Notes: generated by a model not told the origin, from the sequence alone. A stretch of 63,309 nucleotides of DNA from Nocardia acidivorans NBRC 108247 (GCF_001625085.1 NZ_BDAW01000059.1:1-63309), one strand, 5' to 3'; shown: positions 1 through 9,021, counted from the stretch's first letter. Numbers and translations are program-made.

Positions 1-758
1 GGGGCGAGGGCGGTCGTGATCAGCCCCGCAACCCGGGCGGGGCCCAGATTCGCCACGTCATCGGTGCGCGCGGCGGCCCAGCCGAAGCGGTGGTATCGCT
101 CGTTCCGGTAGCCGACCATGGCGTCGAGGGTGTTCACGGCGCGATATCCGAGCAGTCCGGGTACTCCGGCCAGCGCGCCCCAGAACAGTGGCGCGACAGT
201 CGCATCCGAGGTGTTCTCGGCAATCGACTCCAGTGCCGCCCGCGCCAGACCGTCCGCGTCGAGCAGGGATGGATCGCGTCCGCAGAGTGCGGGCAGCAGG
301 TCGCGCGCAGCCGCGATATCCCCGGCCTCGAGGAGATCCGCCATCTCCCTTCCGGTCCGGGCCAGGGTGGTCCCGCCCAGAACGGTCCAGGTCGCCGCGG
401 CCGTCAGCGCGATCTCACAGAGGCCGCGCACCAAAGCCCCACGCCCTCGCATACCGCCCCGACCGGAAGCCCCGCGCCGATCACGCCGGCCGCCCCACGC
501 CATTGCCGACGAAGCACCGGCGCTCGAACCCGCCCGAATCACCCGGCGCGCGGCCGCCCCCACCACGACGACGCCCCCGACGAGCGCGATCTCATGAACC
601 ACCCCCGCCGAGCGGTTGTCCCGATAGGTGATGTTCTCCAACTCCATTGCCGCGGTTCCGAACCCCGCCACCGGATGCCCGCGCCGTGGATCGCCCACCC
701 CGCGATCCATCGCGAACCCGATCAACAGCCCAGCCGCAGCAACAGTCCCCGTACGCAC
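1..758 (-). CDS. cobD: Cobalamin biosynthesis protein CobD/CbiB (3' end outside window)
   Basis: Membrane enzyme that attaches the aminopropanol arm (or its phosphate) to adenosylcobyric acid, giving adenosylcobinamide. About 252 N-terminal residues are visible and the frame runs off the left edge. The start is a GTG at 758. The N-terminus has a hydrophobic stretch, then the family motif D-R-x-x-G-D-P-R-R-x-H-P-V. Further on are the conserved E-N-T-S-D-A-T-V-A-P-L-F-W block and the A-V-N-T-L-D-A-M-V-G-Y block typical of CbiB. A low-complexity, Arg/Gly-rich linker follows the first membrane segment. In mycobacteria cobD lies beside the SURF1 and ptpA genes, as here. No cobalamin riboswitch is apparent upstream. 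Confidence 0.9.
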   Translation of the reverse strand, partial: MRTGTVAAAGLLIGFAMDRGVGDPRRGHPVAGFGTAAMELENITYRDNRSAGVVHEIALVGGVVVVGAAARRVIRAGSSAGASSAMAWGGRRDRRGASGRGGMRGRGALVRGLCEIALTAAATWTVLGGTTLARTGREMADLLEAGDIAAARDLLPALCGRDPSLLDADGLARAALESIAENTSDATVAPLFWGALAGVPGLLGYRAVNTLDAMVGYRNERYHRFGWAAARTDDVANLGPARVAGLITTALA

Positions 759-868
759 CCGGCGAGCCTACCGACCGGCAGGTGACCCCCACGTGCATGT
801 ACTCACGCGGAGGGTCACTCGACGGATGCCGGCGTCATTGCATACACATCGATTGGGCCGGGGCGGAG

Positions 869-1960
869 TCAGCGGCGGGTGTTGCCGTAGCGGTCGGCCA
901 AGCGGGCCTCGTTGGTCTGGGGCTTGGGAGCGTTCGGCGTCTCGGGTTTCGCGGCGGCCGCCGTGGCCTGTGCTGCGGCGACAGTCGCATCGGCCCGCGC
1001 GGAGGAATCGGCCCGCGCTGATGACTCGGCCGGTGTGGACCGATCGGCCCGCGCTGATGGGTCGGCCGGTGTGGACCGATCGACCTGCGCTGATGGGTCG
1101 GCCGGTGTGGAGGGCTCGGCCCGTGCTGACGCGCCGGCGGCTGCGGATCGGTCGATTTGTTCCGAGGCCGTTGCGGATTCCGCGGTGGCTTCGGCGTGTT
1201 CGCGGCGGCGGGCACGGATCTCGGCGTAGACGAAGTAGCCCAGGCCCAGAGGAGCCATGACGCCGAAGGCGAGCCATTGCAGGCCGTAGGAGAGGTAGGG
1301 GCCCGCGTCGAGTTGGGGGAGTGGGACGGGGGTGAAGGCCCCGGGCTGGTTCTCGTCGAGTTGGAGGTAGCCGCCGCGGTCGCTGGTGGGGATGGGGGTG
1401 AGGGGAAGCTTCAGGACGGTCGAATCTTGTTGGGTGTCAATGGAATAGACCTGACGGTAGCCGTCCTCGGTGACGGGCGGCTTGGTATCGACCACACCTT
1501 CGGAGGCGCGCACCCGCGCCTCGAGATGCTGTTTGCCCGCGGGCGGGTTCGGGACCGCGGGCGGGCGGGAGCCGTTGACGGCGGCGATCAGGCCGCGATC
1601 GACCAGCACCGTGCGGCCGTCGTCGAGGGTGAAGGCGGTCAGCACTGAGAAAGCGGGATCCTGGCCGAGGTGGCGCAGGCGGACCAGCACGGTCGAGTCC
1701 GGGACGTACGCGCCGTCTGCGGTCACCCGCCGCCATTCGGTGTCCCCACCGGATCCGCCGAACATGGTGCTCACATCGACCGGATCGGCGTGCACCGAAT
1801 CGGCGATGCGCTGATTGCGTTCGGAGGTGGTGGTGTTCTTGCCCAGCTGCCAGGGCGCGAGCACCGAGAAGCACAGGTAGGCGAAACCCGCCACCACGAC
1901 GGCGAGGATCACCCAGCTCGGGCGCAGCAGAAAGGTGAGGCGGCGGAACAGGGAACTCAT
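869..1960 (-). CDS. SURF1 family cytochrome oxidase biogenesis protein
   Basis: Inner-membrane protein of the SURF1 family, involved in cytochrome c oxidase (heme a) assembly. It has the family plan: a TM segment at about residues 14-33 ending in A-P-W-Q-L-G, an extracytoplasmic domain of about 180 residues, and a second TM at about 222-248 with the typical L-x-Y-G-L-Q-W-x-A-F-G motif. Residues from about 253 onward form an unusual Ala/Ser/Asp/Arg-rich cytoplasmic tail; residues 276-311 consist of three 12-residue repeats encoded by 36-bp DNA repeats. The ATG at 1960 overlaps the TGA of ptpA (ATGA), so the two are probably translationally coupled. The length of 363 aa exceeds that of tail-less family members. 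Confidence 0.9.
   Translation of the reverse strand: MSSLFRRLTFLLRPSWVILAVVVAGFAYLCFSVLAPWQLGKNTTTSERNQRIADSVHADPVDVSTMFGGSGGDTEWRRVTADGAYVPDSTVLVRLRHLGQDPAFSVLTAFTLDDGRTVLVDRGLIAAVNGSRPPAVPNPPAGKQHLEARVRASEGVVDTKPPVTEDGYRQVYSIDTQQDSTVLKLPLTPIPTSDRGGYLQLDENQPGAFTPVPLPQLDAGPYLSYGLQWLAFGVMAPLGLGYFVYAEIRARRREHAEATAESATASEQIDRSAAAGASARAEPSTPADPSAQVDRSTPADPSARADRSTPAESSARADSSARADATVAAAQATAAAAKPETPNAPKPQTNEARLADRYGNTRR
1029..1136. repeat. Three tandem 36-bp repeats inside the SURF1 gene tail
   Basis: Three in-frame 36-bp units begin at 1029, 1065 and 1101. The first two differ at only a few bases and the third is more diverged. They encode a 12-residue period rich in Ser, Thr, Pro, Ala, Asp and Arg in the C-terminal tail of the SURF1 protein. 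The unit length is a multiple of three, so copy-number change keeps the frame. Confidence 0.85.
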
Positions 1961-2439
1961 GCGGGATCGCCTTCACCGAGCTGTTCGCGAACCCAGTCGA
2001 GCAGACCGGGTATGGCGGCCTCGATCTGCTCGCGTACGAGTGCGAAATCGGATTGGTCGCCGTAGTACGGGTCCGGCACATCCGGTCCGTCGGCATGCGG
2101 GTCGAAGCCCCGCAGCAGTCGCCGCCGCTCGGACGGCACACCCAGATGCGCGAGCGCGCGCTCATGCCCGGTATCGAGCGCGATCAGCAGATCCGCGTCC
2201 AGATGCTCATCCCCGATCACCGCCGCCCGATGACCGACCGGATACCCGTGACTCCGCAACTCCGCCGTGGTCCGCCGATCGGCATCCTCACCGATATGCC
2301 AGCTCCCGGTCCCGGCGCTGCTCACCCGCACCCGATCGGCCAGACCGGCCCGTTCGAGATGCGCCGCGAACATCTTCTCGGCCATCGGGGACCGGCAGAT
2401 ATTCCCGGTGCAAATGAACGACACGTGCAGCTCACCCAT
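1957..2439 (-). CDS. ptpA: Low-molecular-weight protein tyrosine phosphatase (PtpA-like)
   Basis: Dephosphorylates phosphotyrosine proteins; the mycobacterial orthologue PtpA is secreted and acts on host targets, but that role is not shown here. The 160-residue protein has the LMW-PTP signature C-T-G-N-I-C-R-S-P near the N-terminus (Cys10 nucleophile, Arg16) and the general-acid motif D-P-Y-Y-G near residue 125. I chose ATG 2439 because the phosphatase fold starts there directly; longer upstream extensions have no homologous look. It precedes and overlaps the SURF1 gene by 4 nt, as in the ptpA-Rv2235 arrangement of M. tuberculosis. No tyrosine kinase ptkA gene is found beside it. Confidence 0.93.
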   Translation of the reverse strand: MGELHVSFICTGNICRSPMAEKMFAAHLERAGLADRVRVSSAGTGSWHIGEDADRRTTAELRSHGYPVGHRAAVIGDEHLDADLLIALDTGHERALAHLGVPSERRRLLRGFDPHADGPDVPDPYYGDQSDFALVREQIEAAIPGLLDWVREQLGEGDPA

Positions 2440-2510
2440 GATTGCCCAGGGTAATGGACGGCCGAGTGTGGCCCGGCACCCCGGATAGCCCCTGACGTCG
2501 CGATCGTGTC

Positions 2511-3152
2511 CTAGCGGGCGGCCGATCCGGTGCCCACCAGGAAGGGGATGCTCGCGGCGGTGTCCATCGGCCGGTAGACCTCGGGAGTCTTGGTCGTCTC
2601 CTGATCGTTGTCCGCGGCGTACACATCGGGCATGGGAATGCCCGCGGGTGCGTAAGCCCGGAACCCGACGGACATGGTGGTTCGGGTGGCCCGCCACAGG
2701 TGATCCTGGAACGCGATAACCCCCACCGTGTCAGTCTCTTTCGACGCGGCCCGCTCACCGGCGACCACCTGGGCGACACCGATCGTGCGGGGATTGTTCC
2801 GCTCCACCTCGGCCATGGTGGCCGCGCCGATGGAATGCACGGAATTCATGCCGTACTTGTTCTTCAGCACCTCGGCGATTTCGGTCTGCGCGTACACCGG
2901 GATATCCCGGTGGCCGAGAGTCGCGACGACCGTATCCGCGAGCTGTTCATTGATGGTCCCGGGGGTGAAGGTGTCGCCCTCCCGGTGATATCCGAACGCG
3001 TAGGCGATCAAGAGCGTGAAGTTCCCGGCGGGTTCGGTCGCAACCGGGGTGGCCCAGGGGGCCTGTATGCCCTGATCCGCGACGGCCGTCGCGGGGAGCG
3101 CGCCCGCGCCCAGGATCCCCAGCGTCACTGCCATGGTGGTGAGTCCTCGCAT
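2511..3152 (-). CDS. Secreted hypothetical protein
   Basis: Function not recognised. With the ATG at 3152 the product has 213 residues and begins with a classical signal peptide (M-R-G-L-T-T, hydrophobic core, A-T-A-V-A-D cleavage region). An upstream in-frame start at 3206 would bury the signal peptide and overlap the divergent gene. The mature part is about 190 residues, soluble, with no cysteine-rich or repeat pattern. It lies between ptpA (same strand, about 70 bp downstream) and the divergently read cobC-like gene; the 37 bp between the two starts must hold both promoters, so they may be co-regulated. Confidence 0.75.
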   Translation of the reverse strand: MRGLTTMAVTLGILGAGALPATAVADQGIQAPWATPVATEPAGNFTLLIAYAFGYHREGDTFTPGTINEQLADTVVATLGHRDIPVYAQTEIAEVLKNKYGMNSVHSIGAATMAEVERNNPRTIGVAQVVAGERAASKETDTVGVIAFQDHLWRATRTTMSVGFRAYAPAGIPMPDVYAADNDQETTKTPEVYRPMDTAASIPFLVGTGSAAR

Positions 3153-3189
3153 GCCGGACACCCTATCGGGGGCACGTAGGGTGTTCGCT

Positions 3190-4311
3190 GTGTCGAAGCA
3201 CGCCACCTCGAACCCCGCCCCCGTAGTCGACAGTCCGGTCGACTACGAGAAGTTGCGGCACCACGGGGATGTGGAGATGCGGGCCGGGATGCTGGACTTC
3301 GCGGTGAATGTGCAGGGGAGCGGACCGCCGGAGTGGTTGCGTGCGCGACTGGCCGGGCGGTTGGGGGAGTTGGGGCGGTACCCGGACGCGGCGCAGGAGT
3401 GGGCCGTTCGCGAGGCGGTGGCCGCCCGGCACGGCCGGCGGGCCGACGAGGTGCTGCTGTTGGCGGGAGCCGCGGAGGGATTCGCGATGCTCCCGCGATT
3501 GGGGTCCGAACTCGCCGCGGTGATCCACCCGTCCTTCACCGAACCGGAGCTGGCGCTGCGGACGGCGGGGGTTCCGGTCGCGCGGCTCGTGCTCGACGCA
3601 CCGTACACGCTGGAATCCGTTGTGGCGCAGGAGAATATGCACCGCGCGGAGGCATCGGACGGTGCGGCCGGCGGTGTGCCGGAGGCGGCGGATCTGGTGG
3701 TGGTGGGGAATCCGACCAATCCGACGTCGGTATTGCATCCGGCGGAGAGTCTGCTGGCGCTGCGGCGACCCGGACGGATTGTCGTGGTGGATGAGGCGTT
3801 CGCGGATGCCGTGGTGGGGGAGACGGAATCGCTTGCGGGAAAAGCGCTTCCGGATGTGCTGGTGCTGCGCAGTCTCACCAAGACCTGGGCGCTGGCCGGG
3901 CTGCGGTGCGGATACTTCCTCGGGGATCCGAAGATATTGGCGCGGTTGAATCACGGGCGGGCGCATTGGGCTTTGGGGACACTGCAATTGGAGGCCATCG
4001 CGGCTACCTGTTCGGCCGCGGCGGTCGCCGAATCGCAGCGGATGGCGGAAAGTATCGCGGCGCACCGGGAGGCCATGATTCCGCGGCTGCGTGCGCTCGG
4101 CATCGCTGTGCACGAGCCCGCCCGTGGGCCGTTCCTGCTGATTCGGGTGCCGGATGCGGAATTATTGCGGAAGAAACTCGCGGACAAGGGGATCGCGGTG
4201 CGGCGCGGGGATACTTTCCCGGGGCTGGAGACCGGATTTCTGCGGTTGGCGGTGCGGCCCGCGGCGGCGGTGGACCGGCTCGTGGCCGCGATAGCCGAGG
4301 TCGGGCTGTAA
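3190..4311 (+). CDS. cobC: Rv2231c-family PLP-dependent aminotransferase (CobC-like)
   Basis: Fold-type I aminotransferase related to histidinol-phosphate transaminase and to L-threonine-O-3-phosphate decarboxylase (CobC/CobD), which makes the aminopropanol arm of cobalamin. Visible landmarks are a substrate/PLP-binding G-N-P-T-N-P-T motif near residue 175, V-V-D-E-A-F-A-D, and the PLP lysine in S-L-T-K-T-W-A-L-A-G-L-R-C-G-Y. The GTG at 3190 follows a GUAGGG-like ribosome site; a GTG at 3181 is equally possible, while 3133 would overlap the divergent gene. About 373 residues. It starts a run of same-strand genes conserved with Rv2231c-Rv2228c. Confidence 0.85.
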   Translation: MSKHATSNPAPVVDSPVDYEKLRHHGDVEMRAGMLDFAVNVQGSGPPEWLRARLAGRLGELGRYPDAAQEWAVREAVAARHGRRADEVLLLAGAAEGFAMLPRLGSELAAVIHPSFTEPELALRTAGVPVARLVLDAPYTLESVVAQENMHRAEASDGAAGGVPEAADLVVVGNPTNPTSVLHPAESLLALRRPGRIVVVDEAFADAVVGETESLAGKALPDVLVLRSLTKTWALAGLRCGYFLGDPKILARLNHGRAHWALGTLQLEAIAATCSAAAVAESQRMAESIAAHREAMIPRLRALGIAVHEPARGPFLLIRVPDAELLRKKLADKGIAVRRGDTFPGLETGFLRLAVRPAAAVDRLVAAIAEVGL

Positions 4312-4342
4312 TGAAAGTGACTGTGGCGGAGGAGGTTCGGTA

Positions 4343-5467
4343 ATGGTGCGACTTGCCGAGGTGATCGAGGCGCTCGATGCGGCATATCCGCCCGGGCTGG
4401 CCGAGTCCTGGGATTCGGTGGGCCTGGTCGCGGGCGATCCGGCCGAGGAGGTGTCGCGGGTGCTGTTCGCGGTGGACGCCACCGCGGCCGTGGTGGACGA
4501 GGCGATCGACTGGCGCGCACAGGCTTTGGTGGTGCACCATCCGCTGCTGCTGCGCGGGGTCGATACCGTGGCGGCCGATACGCCCAAAGGCGCGCTGCTA
4601 CACCGGCTGATTCGCTCCGGGTGCGCGCTGTTCAGCGCGCACACCAATGCCGACTCCGCCGATCCCGGTGTCTCGGATGCGCTCGCGCACGCCATCGGGT
4701 TGACGGTCATCGGGCCATTGGACCCCAAACCCGTTGCCGCCCTGGATGAGTGGGAAATCATCGTGCCGCGCACGCATACCGAGCAGGTGCTGAACGCGCT
4801 GTTCGTGGCGGGCGCGGGCGGGACCGGGAACTACCGCGACAGTGCCTGGCGGTCGGCCGGAACGAGCCAATTCCGCCCGGTCGACGGCGCGAACCCGGCC
4901 GTCGGCGAGATCGGCGAGTTGCACCGGCAGGATCAGGACCGCATCGAGGTCGTCGCCCCGCCGTCGCGCCGCGCGGAGATTCTCGAGGCCCTGCGCGCCG
5001 CCCACCCCTACGAGGAACCCGCCTATCACGTCACCGAGCGCGCCAAGCTGCCCTCGACGCTCGGCATCGGCCGCGTGGGCGAACTGGCGGCCCCGGAAAC
5101 CCTGCGGGAGTTCACCGCTCGCGTCGCCAAGGCCCTGCCCGCCACCACCTGGGGTGTGCGCGCCGCCGGTGACCCGGACCGCCTGATCCGCACGGTCGCC
5201 GTCTGCGGCGGCGCGGGCGACTCCTACCTGAACACCGTCGCCCGCCTCGGCGTGGACGCGTACGTCACCTCCGACCTGCGCCACCACCCCGCCGATGAAC
5301 ACCTGCGCGCCGGCGGCCCGGCCCTCATCGACGCCGCCCACTGGGCCACCGAATTCCCCTGGTGCGCACAGGCGCAAGCCGTGCTCCGCACCGCCCACCC
5401 CACCCTCGAAACCCGAGTATCGACCATCCGCACCGACCCCTGGACCGTCGGCGCGGCCGACTGCTGA
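4343..5467 (+). CDS. Nif3-like dinuclear metal centre hexameric protein
   Basis: Member of the NIF3/DUF34 family, conserved dinuclear metal-binding proteins, often linked to GTP cyclohydrolase I type 2 in databases although the true reaction is unsettled. Metal-site motifs are visible: V-V-H-H-P-L-L-L near residue 57 and F-S-A-H-T-N-A-D near residue 95. A middle insertion (about 130-240) corresponds to the PII-like domain of long family members. The total of 374 residues fits the long form. A GGAGG ribosome site sits 8 bases before the ATG, 31 bp after the cobC-like gene; same order as Rv2231c-Rv2230c. Confidence 0.92.
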   Translation: MVRLAEVIEALDAAYPPGLAESWDSVGLVAGDPAEEVSRVLFAVDATAAVVDEAIDWRAQALVVHHPLLLRGVDTVAADTPKGALLHRLIRSGCALFSAHTNADSADPGVSDALAHAIGLTVIGPLDPKPVAALDEWEIIVPRTHTEQVLNALFVAGAGGTGNYRDSAWRSAGTSQFRPVDGANPAVGEIGELHRQDQDRIEVVAPPSRRAEILEALRAAHPYEEPAYHVTERAKLPSTLGIGRVGELAAPETLREFTARVAKALPATTWGVRAAGDPDRLIRTVAVCGGAGDSYLNTVARLGVDAYVTSDLRHHPADEHLRAGGPALIDAAHWATEFPWCAQAQAVLRTAHPTLETRVSTIRTDPWTVGAADC

Positions 5468-5473
5468 AGCGTT

Positions 5474-5917
5474 TCAGTCGGCTGTGACGATCGTCGGTTC
5501 GTGTGCCACAGGGAAATTCACCGAATTGGCGATGAAGCATTTCTCGTGGGCGTCGGTGTGCAGGGCAACCGCCTGTTCGCGCATCGCCGGGTCGCGAATG
5601 GTGACTACCGGGCGCAGTGTCACCTGCTGGAAGCGTTCGTCATCCATGACGCCGAGCGCGGTGTCGTGATAGTCGGTGACCACCACGCCCGCCTCGGCGC
5701 ACAGGTGCAGATACCAGAGCATGTGGCAGTCCGAGAGCGATGCGACCAGTAGTTGCTCCGGGTTCCAGCGCGTTTTGTCGCCCCGGAATTTGGGGTCCGC
5801 GGTGGCCCCGATATTCGGTCGCCCCTCGGCGAGCAGTTCGTGATTGCGGGTGTAGTCGCGGTATCCGGTGGTCGCGCCGGACCACGTGACCTCGACCTCA
5901 TAGCGGTGTTCGCTCAT
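5474..5917 (-). CDS. OsmC family peroxiredoxin-like protein
   Basis: 147-residue OsmC/Ohr-type thiol peroxidase that reduces organic hydroperoxides. The two redox cysteines are visible: one in the helix motif L-S-D-C-H-M-L-W-Y (about residue 63), the second in H-E-K-C-F-I-A-N-S (about 126). The N-terminal W-x-G/Y-R-D-Y strand pattern and the D-x-x-x-x-N-P-E-Q-L-L-V-A-S segment are typical. The gene is convergent with the Nif3-family gene (7 bp between stops) and divergent from the zinc-ribbon gene, so it looks like a separate stress gene inserted into an otherwise conserved run. Confidence 0.93.
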   Translation of the reverse strand: MSEHRYEVEVTWSGATTGYRDYTRNHELLAEGRPNIGATADPKFRGDKTRWNPEQLLVASLSDCHMLWYLHLCAEAGVVVTDYHDTALGVMDDERFQQVTLRPVVTIRDPAMREQAVALHTDAHEKCFIANSVNFPVAHEPTIVTAD

Positions 5918-6082
5918 CCGCCGAGCCTGACATATCGCCCGGTCGCGCGTCCGGCTATTTTCCGGCGTGAGCCGCTGTCGCGATCAAATGTCCAGGTTGC
6001 GGTGGGGTTGGGCGATCGGGGTGCTCCGGACGGGTACGGTGGGAGTCTTGATCCGTCCATAGCGTCCAGGAGACCTTCCGCG

Positions 6083-6820
6083 TTGAATGCCGAACCTTCG
6101 ATCCAGTCCAAGCTGCTCGACCTTGCCGCCGTCGACGCCGAACTGAGCCGGATCGAGCACCGCCGCAAGGTGTTGCCCGAGGAGCAGGAGGTGCAGCGAC
6201 TGGAGGCCGAGCGGACGGCGCGCAAGGACGCGGCGGTGAAGGTCGAGATCCTCATCGACGATCTGGACCGCGATATCCGCAAGCTGGAGGGCGAGATCGA
6301 CGCCGTCCGCAAGCGTGAGGACCGCGACCGCGCCATGCTGACCTCCGGTTCGGTCGGCGCCAAACAGCTCTCCGAACTGCAGCACGAGCTCACCAGCCTG
6401 GAACGCCGCCGCAAGGTCCTGGAAGACGATGAGATCGATGTGCTGGAGCGCCGCGAGGCCGCCGCCGCCGATCACGCGCACGCCGGCGCCAATCTGGACC
6501 AGGCCGAACAGGACCTGATCGACGCCGAACGCCGCCGCGACGACGCCGTCGCCGATCTGAACGTCGCCCAGCAGCGCTGCGAATCCGACCGCAAGGCCCT
6601 GGCCGGCGGCTTCCCCGCCGACCTGCTCGCCGCCTACGACAAACAGCGCGCCTCCTATGGTGTCGGCGCGGCCCTGCTCCAGGCCCGCCGCTGCGGCGCC
6701 TGCCGCATCGAACTCGACCGCGGCGAGATCGCCCGCATCGCCAAGACCGCCCCCGATGTGGTCCTGCGCTGCCCCGAATGCAATTCGATCTTGGTGCGCA
6801 CCAAGCACTCCGGGCTCTGA
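6083..6820 (+). CDS. Coiled-coil C4 zinc-ribbon protein (Rv2229c/CT398 type)
   Basis: Conserved actinobacterial protein of unknown biochemical role. Two long charged helices (about residues 30-170) form an antiparallel coiled coil. The C-terminus carries a C4 zinc ribbon with C-G-A-C near residue 203 and C-P-E-C near residue 229. The TTG at 6083 is chosen because it gives 245 residues, the length I recall for Rv2229c, and follows an AGGAGA site; the frame is open further upstream but that part lies over the OsmC promoter. It is followed after 101 bp by the RNase H/phosphatase gene, as in M. tuberculosis. Confidence 0.88.
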   Translation: MNAEPSIQSKLLDLAAVDAELSRIEHRRKVLPEEQEVQRLEAERTARKDAAVKVEILIDDLDRDIRKLEGEIDAVRKREDRDRAMLTSGSVGAKQLSELQHELTSLERRRKVLEDDEIDVLERREAAAADHAHAGANLDQAEQDLIDAERRRDDAVADLNVAQQRCESDRKALAGGFPADLLAAYDKQRASYGVGAALLQARRCGACRIELDRGEIARIAKTAPDVVLRCPECNSILVRTKHSGL

Positions 6821-6921
6821 CCGGAACGCCGCTCGCCCGGTCGAGCGGCGCGGACATGCGGTAATGCGGTGGCGGCCCGCGGATCCGGGCCGCCTTCCAG
6901 TCATATGGAAGGTGAGTTGCG

Positions 6922-8115
6922 GTGACGGACAAGGTTGTTGTCGAGGCCGATGGCGGGTCGCGGGGGAATCCTGGGCCCGCCGGGTACGGCGCGGTGGTGT
7001 GGGATGCGGCGCGCGACCATGTGCTCGCCGAGCGGAAAGAGTTCCTCGGGGTCGCCACCAACAATGTCGCCGAATACCGCGGCCTGATCGCCGGACTGGA
7101 GGCCGCCGCCGAACTCGGCGCGCGTGAGGTTTCGGTGCGCATGGACTCCAAGCTCGTGGTCGAGCAGATGTCCGGGCGGTGGAAGGTCAAGCACGAGGCC
7201 ATGATTCCGCTCGCGGATCGCGCGCGACGGCTCGTCGCCGGATTCGATCGGGTGAGCTTCGAGTGGATTCCGCGCAAGGAGAATTCGCACGCGGATCAGC
7301 TGGCCAATGAGGCCATGGATGATGCGGCGATTGTCGGCGAGGTCCGTGACGCGCTCGGCCAGCCGGTGTCGGCGGCCGTGGAATCGGCTCCGGTCCAGCG
7401 TGATTCGGTAGCAACTCCCTCCGCTGCGCCTTCGGCCTCGGTGGGCTCGGCCGCTACCGCAGAGGCGGCGTCAACGCCCGCGCCCGGGTGGACCGGGGCG
7501 GTGGGGCGGCCCACCCGCTTGCTGCTACTGCGGCACGGGCAGACGGAATTGTCGGTGGAGCGCAGGTATTCGGGGCGGGGGAATCCGCCGCTGACCGAAT
7601 TGGGGCGTCAGCAGGCGGCCAATGCGGCGAAAATGCTTGCGGGCAAGGGGAATATCGCCGCGATCGTCTGCTCGCCGCTGGGACGGGCGCGGGAGACCGC
7701 CGAGGCTGCCGGTCAAGCGCTGGGATTGCCGGTGCGGGTGCTCGACGGCTTGATCGAGACGGATTTCGGTGCGTGGGAAGGACTTACCTTCACCGAGGCG
7801 GCCGAACGGGATCCGGAGCTGCATGCCCGCTGGCTGGGTGACCCGTCGATCGCCCCGCCGAACGGCGAGAGCTTCGATCGGGTGCGTGAGCGGATCGAAG
7901 GCGTCCGCCGCGATCTGGTCGCGCTGTATCCGGGCGCGAATGTGCTTGTGGTCAGCCATGTCACGCCGATCAAGATGCTGCTCCAACTCGCCCTGGGCGT
8001 GGGCCCGTCGCTGCTGTACCGCCTGCACCTGGACCTGGCATCGCTGTCCATTGCCGAGTTCTACCCGGACGGCGGCTCCTCGGTCCGCCTGGCGAACGAC
8101 ACCTCGTACCTCTGA
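6922..8115 (+). CDS. Bifunctional RNase H / acid phosphatase (Rv2228c type)
   Basis: Two-domain enzyme of 397 residues. Residues 1-135 are an RNase HI fold that removes RNA from RNA-DNA hybrids: acidic residues appear in E-A-D-G-G-S-R-G-N-P-G, N-V-A-E-Y-R-G-L and M-D-S-K-L-V-V-E. Residues about 195-397 are a histidine phosphatase (CobC/phosphoglycerate mutase family) with R204-H-G, a central E-T-D-F-G-A-W-E-G motif and the second histidine in V-V-S-H-V-T-P. A Pro/Ala/Ser-rich linker joins them. The GTG at 6922 has a GGAAGG ribosome site. In mycobacteria the phosphatase half has been linked to alpha-ribazole phosphatase activity. Confidence 0.95.
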   Translation: MTDKVVVEADGGSRGNPGPAGYGAVVWDAARDHVLAERKEFLGVATNNVAEYRGLIAGLEAAAELGAREVSVRMDSKLVVEQMSGRWKVKHEAMIPLADRARRLVAGFDRVSFEWIPRKENSHADQLANEAMDDAAIVGEVRDALGQPVSAAVESAPVQRDSVATPSAAPSASVGSAATAEAASTPAPGWTGAVGRPTRLLLLRHGQTELSVERRYSGRGNPPLTELGRQQAANAAKMLAGKGNIAAIVCSPLGRARETAEAAGQALGLPVRVLDGLIETDFGAWEGLTFTEAAERDPELHARWLGDPSIAPPNGESFDRVRERIEGVRRDLVALYPGANVLVVSHVTPIKMLLQLALGVGPSLLYRLHLDLASLSIAEFYPDGGSSVRLANDTSYL

Positions 8116-8133
8116 AACTCCGGGGCGGATTCC

Positions 8134-9021
8134 TTACGGCCGCAGTGTGGCGGTGAGGAATTCGACCTGGTCGTACACGGCCTTCTCGAACCAGTCGTCG
8201 AAGTAGATGTCGAAATGCCCTATCGGGTACTGCTTCACGACCGCGTGCTTGGTCTTCTCCGCCGCGCGCAGCGTCGGCCCGGCGGGGGCCACCGTGTCGT
8301 TCTCGCAAATGGCGTAGAACACCGGAGCCTTGATGTCCTTGGCGCGCCGCGCCGGTGCGTCGAACAGGGTCGACATCCCAATCCGCGCGGGCACTTTCGG
8401 CCGGTACTGACTGGATTCCTCGGCGAGCCGCCCATATCCGTCCGGTACGTCGGCCGCACTCATCAGCGCGGCCGAATGTCTCTTGCCCGCCAATCGCGCC
8501 GTGACGGGTCTGCGGATCACCGGCCCCACGATCATGTCCGTCAGCGCCAGCGTCCCGGTCTTCACCAGACTGATCGGCCCCTTGGCCATGGCCGAGGACC
8601 AGCCGCTGGTGAACGGGCACTGCGCCACCACCGCGGCGATGTAATGGTCGTCGGGCGCGACCGAGAGCACATGTCCGCCGCCGAACGAACTGCCCCACAG
8701 CGCGATTCGCGTGGCGTCGATCCCCCGAATGGTCCGCACGTACGCGATGGCCGCATGCCAGTCCTCGCGCTGGCGCGCGATATGGATGACATTGCGCGGC
8801 TCACCGCCGCTCGCCCCGAAATGCCGATAGTCGAAGGCCAGCACCGCGATTCCCGCCGCCGCGAAGCGCCGCGCGTACCGATCCAATCCCATTTCCCGAT
8901 CGGCCCCGAGCCCGTGCCCCATCACCACCAGGGGACGCGGGCGTATCGGCCCATCCGGCAGATACAGCCACCCCGCGCACTGCTCACCACCGGAAGGGAA
9001 CCCCACCTCGACACGCTCCAT
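8134..9021 (-). CDS. Alpha/beta hydrolase
   Basis: 295-residue cytoplasmic alpha/beta hydrolase of the dienelactone-hydrolase/S9-like type. The oxyanion strand V-V-M-G-H-G-L-G is near residue 33, the nucleophile elbow G-S-S-F-G-G-G near 112, the acid in C-E-N-D-T near 245 and the histidine in I-G-H-F-D-I-Y near 275. No signal peptide. Substrate not predictable. The gene is convergent with the RNase H/phosphatase gene (18 bp gap) and starts only about 26 bp from the 5' end of rnpB, which is read in the other direction. Confidence 0.9.
   Translation of the reverse strand: MERVEVGFPSGGEQCAGWLYLPDGPIRPRPLVVMGHGLGADREMGLDRYARRFAAAGIAVLAFDYRHFGASGGEPRNVIHIARQREDWHAAIAYVRTIRGIDATRIALWGSSFGGGHVLSVAPDDHYIAAVVAQCPFTSGWSSAMAKGPISLVKTGTLALTDMIVGPVIRRPVTARLAGKRHSAALMSAADVPDGYGRLAEESSQYRPKVPARIGMSTLFDAPARRAKDIKAPVFYAICENDTVAPAGPTLRAAEKTKHAVVKQYPIGHFDIYFDDWFEKAVYDQVEFLTATLRP

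Noticed and set aside
759..868. Long open frames on several strands over 0.1-2.4 kb
   Set aside because: Shadows of the GC-rich cobD, SURF1 and ptpA genes; their translations are Arg/Pro-rich without family motifs.
759..868. Cobalamin riboswitch upstream of cobD
   Set aside because: Only about 110 bp separate cobD and the SURF1 stop, and no B12-box-like sequence is visible.
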